From contig JAPPDN010000129.1 in NCBI GenBank assembly GCA_028824575.1, forward strand, positions 1 through 6,555: 6,555 bases of DNA, read 5' to 3'. The position numbers were made by a program, and so were the translations under genes. This DNA is from Candidatus Poribacteria bacterium. GTDB taxonomy: Bacteria > Poribacteria > WGA-4E > WGA-3G. Under the pieces are notes generated by a model. It worked only from the letters and a program-made list of their open reading frames with translations. It ran no database searches and was not told where the DNA came from. Of this stretch, positions 5,683-6,555 are shown piece after piece; positions within the stretch are counted from its first letter, which is position 1; each line of letters starts with the position of its first letter.

Positions 5683-6555
5683 ATGAATGACCAACATGAA
5701 ACTGAAACCCCTATCAAAACACTAAATGCGTTTATGGAGTGGGTACAAGAATTAGAGAGCGGAGAGTATCTGTTTCGAGGGCTTTCGAGCGCGGGATATG
5801 ATATAATGGCATCTGCTTATCTCCGCTTAGATCCAGAAGCAGAACCTCAGCAGCTCCTTAAAATGAATAAGGAGTTAATCAAGGATGCGCGGCTTCAAAG
5901 GCATGACCACAGAAATGGGCGGGAACTCTCCGATTTGGAAGTCCTTGCCGAACTCCAGCACTTCCGAGCAGCCACCTGTCTAATAGATTTTACCTATAGT
6001 GCGCCAGTTGCACTTTGGTTTGCCTGTCAACCGACATCTAAAGACAACCCAAATGGTAAAGTCAGTGCGGTCGGCAATGATCCGATGAGAATCACAGAGA
6101 TTATACCGGACTTACTAACAAAAGATACAAAGATCGATCACTTTTTTAAAGCAGATGAAAACGGAAAATATCCGCTCTATCGGTGGCAACCGAGTCAATT
6201 GAACAACCGTATTATTTCACAACATTCTGTTTTCTTATTTGGCCACGACAAAATTATTAAGCCGGATGCCGAATGCATCATTGCAGCAGATAGCAAGCAA
6301 GAGATTCTGAAATTTCTGAGGTCTTTCTCACACATCAGTGACATGACACTCTTCCCTGATTTTGATGGTTTCGTGCGTAGACGTAGCCATGATATACCAT
6401 ATCCGCATCTGAGTGCCTCTGAATATTATGAACGTGGCAATCGCGCATTGCAAAGAGACGAATACCAAGCAGCCATCAACGACTATACCCGGGCGATAGA
6501 ACTTCAACCCAATTACGCCGAGGCATATAGCAATAGAGGCGTTTCTTACGCGAAC
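5683..6555 (+). CDS. FRG-domain protein with C-terminal TPR repeats (3' end outside the window)
   Basis: The reading frame is open from ATG 5683 to the right edge, 291 codons with no stop, so the gene is incomplete. An FRG domain covers about residues 15-235. It shows the name-giving FRG at 31-33, then QHFRAATCLIDFTYSAPVAL (92-111), where many family members have QHxGxPTRLLDWT, then NNRIISQHSVFLFG (174-187) and the domain-ending FPDFDGF (224-230). A tetratricopeptide repeat follows (about 245-278: YYERGNRALQRDEYQAAIND, then AIELQPN), and a second starts at 279. TPR repeats bind other proteins. The biochemical role of FRG domains is poorly defined. No signal peptide or membrane segment is seen, so a cytosolic protein is likely. 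The total number of TPR units, and any further domain, lie beyond the window. Confidence 0.85.
   Translation, partial: MNDQHETETPIKTLNAFMEWVQELESGEYLFRGLSSAGYDIMASAYLRLDPEAEPQQLLKMNKELIKDARLQRHDHRNGRELSDLEVLAELQHFRAATCLIDFTYSAPVALWFACQPTSKDNPNGKVSAVGNDPMRITEIIPDLLTKDTKIDHFFKADENGKYPLYRWQPSQLNNRIISQHSVFLFGHDKIIKPDAECIIAADSKQEILKFLRSFSHISDMTLFPDFDGFVRRRSHDIPYPHLSASEYYERGNRALQRDEYQAAINDYTRAIELQPNYAEAYSNRGVSYAN

Noticed and set aside
5425..5697. Minus-strand open frame spanning the propeller gene end and the following gap
   Set aside because: It covers the conserved last propeller repeats and the ribosome binding site of the next gene, and has no family signature.

Overview
The window holds a compact branched-chain amino acid operon, ilvB-ilvN-ilvC (260-3833), followed by three accessory genes on the same strand: a small GNAT acetyltransferase, a seven-bladed FG-GAP/VCBS propeller protein, and the 5' part of an FRG-domain protein fused to TPR repeats that runs off the right edge. 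No coding sequence is supported on the minus strand. The protein families, the mid-range base composition, the repeat-filled spacers and the FRG-TPR/FG-GAP company suggest an uncultured bacterium, possibly of the Candidatus Poribacteria type. That placement is inference from general resemblance and was not tested.

Layout. 1-259 is a non-coding leader. It has a convincing intrinsic terminator at 15-57, whose sequence resembles the terminator half of a T-box element cut by the window edge, and two mutually exclusive stems at 178-224. ilvB (260-1936) is the catalytic subunit of acetohydroxyacid synthase. A 254-bp spacer full of 7-bp repeats (consensus ACYGAYA) in inverted orientation separates it from ilvN (2191-2691), the regulatory subunit. 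A second spacer of 149 bp with the same repeat family leads to ilvC (2841-3833), ketol-acid reductoisomerase. A 171-bp spacer made of overlapping palindromes follows (3834-4004). The accessory genes are at 4005-4451 (GNAT), 4481-5599 (FG-GAP propeller, GTG start) and 5683-6555 (FRG-TPR, incomplete).

How they work together. IlvB and IlvN form the holoenzyme that makes 2-acetolactate or 2-aceto-2-hydroxybutyrate. IlvC isomerises and reduces these, giving steps one and two of valine, leucine and isoleucine synthesis. IlvN keeps the residues that bind feedback valine in E. coli IlvH. The three downstream genes have no evident link to this pathway. GNAT and the propeller gene are only 29 bp apart and may be co-transcribed.

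The most notable non-protein signal is the heptanucleotide repeat family. It occupies both spacers inside the operon, can fold in several registers, and reaches the start codon of ilvN, which has no visible Shine-Dalgarno sequence. No clearly new multi-gene system is demonstrable here.
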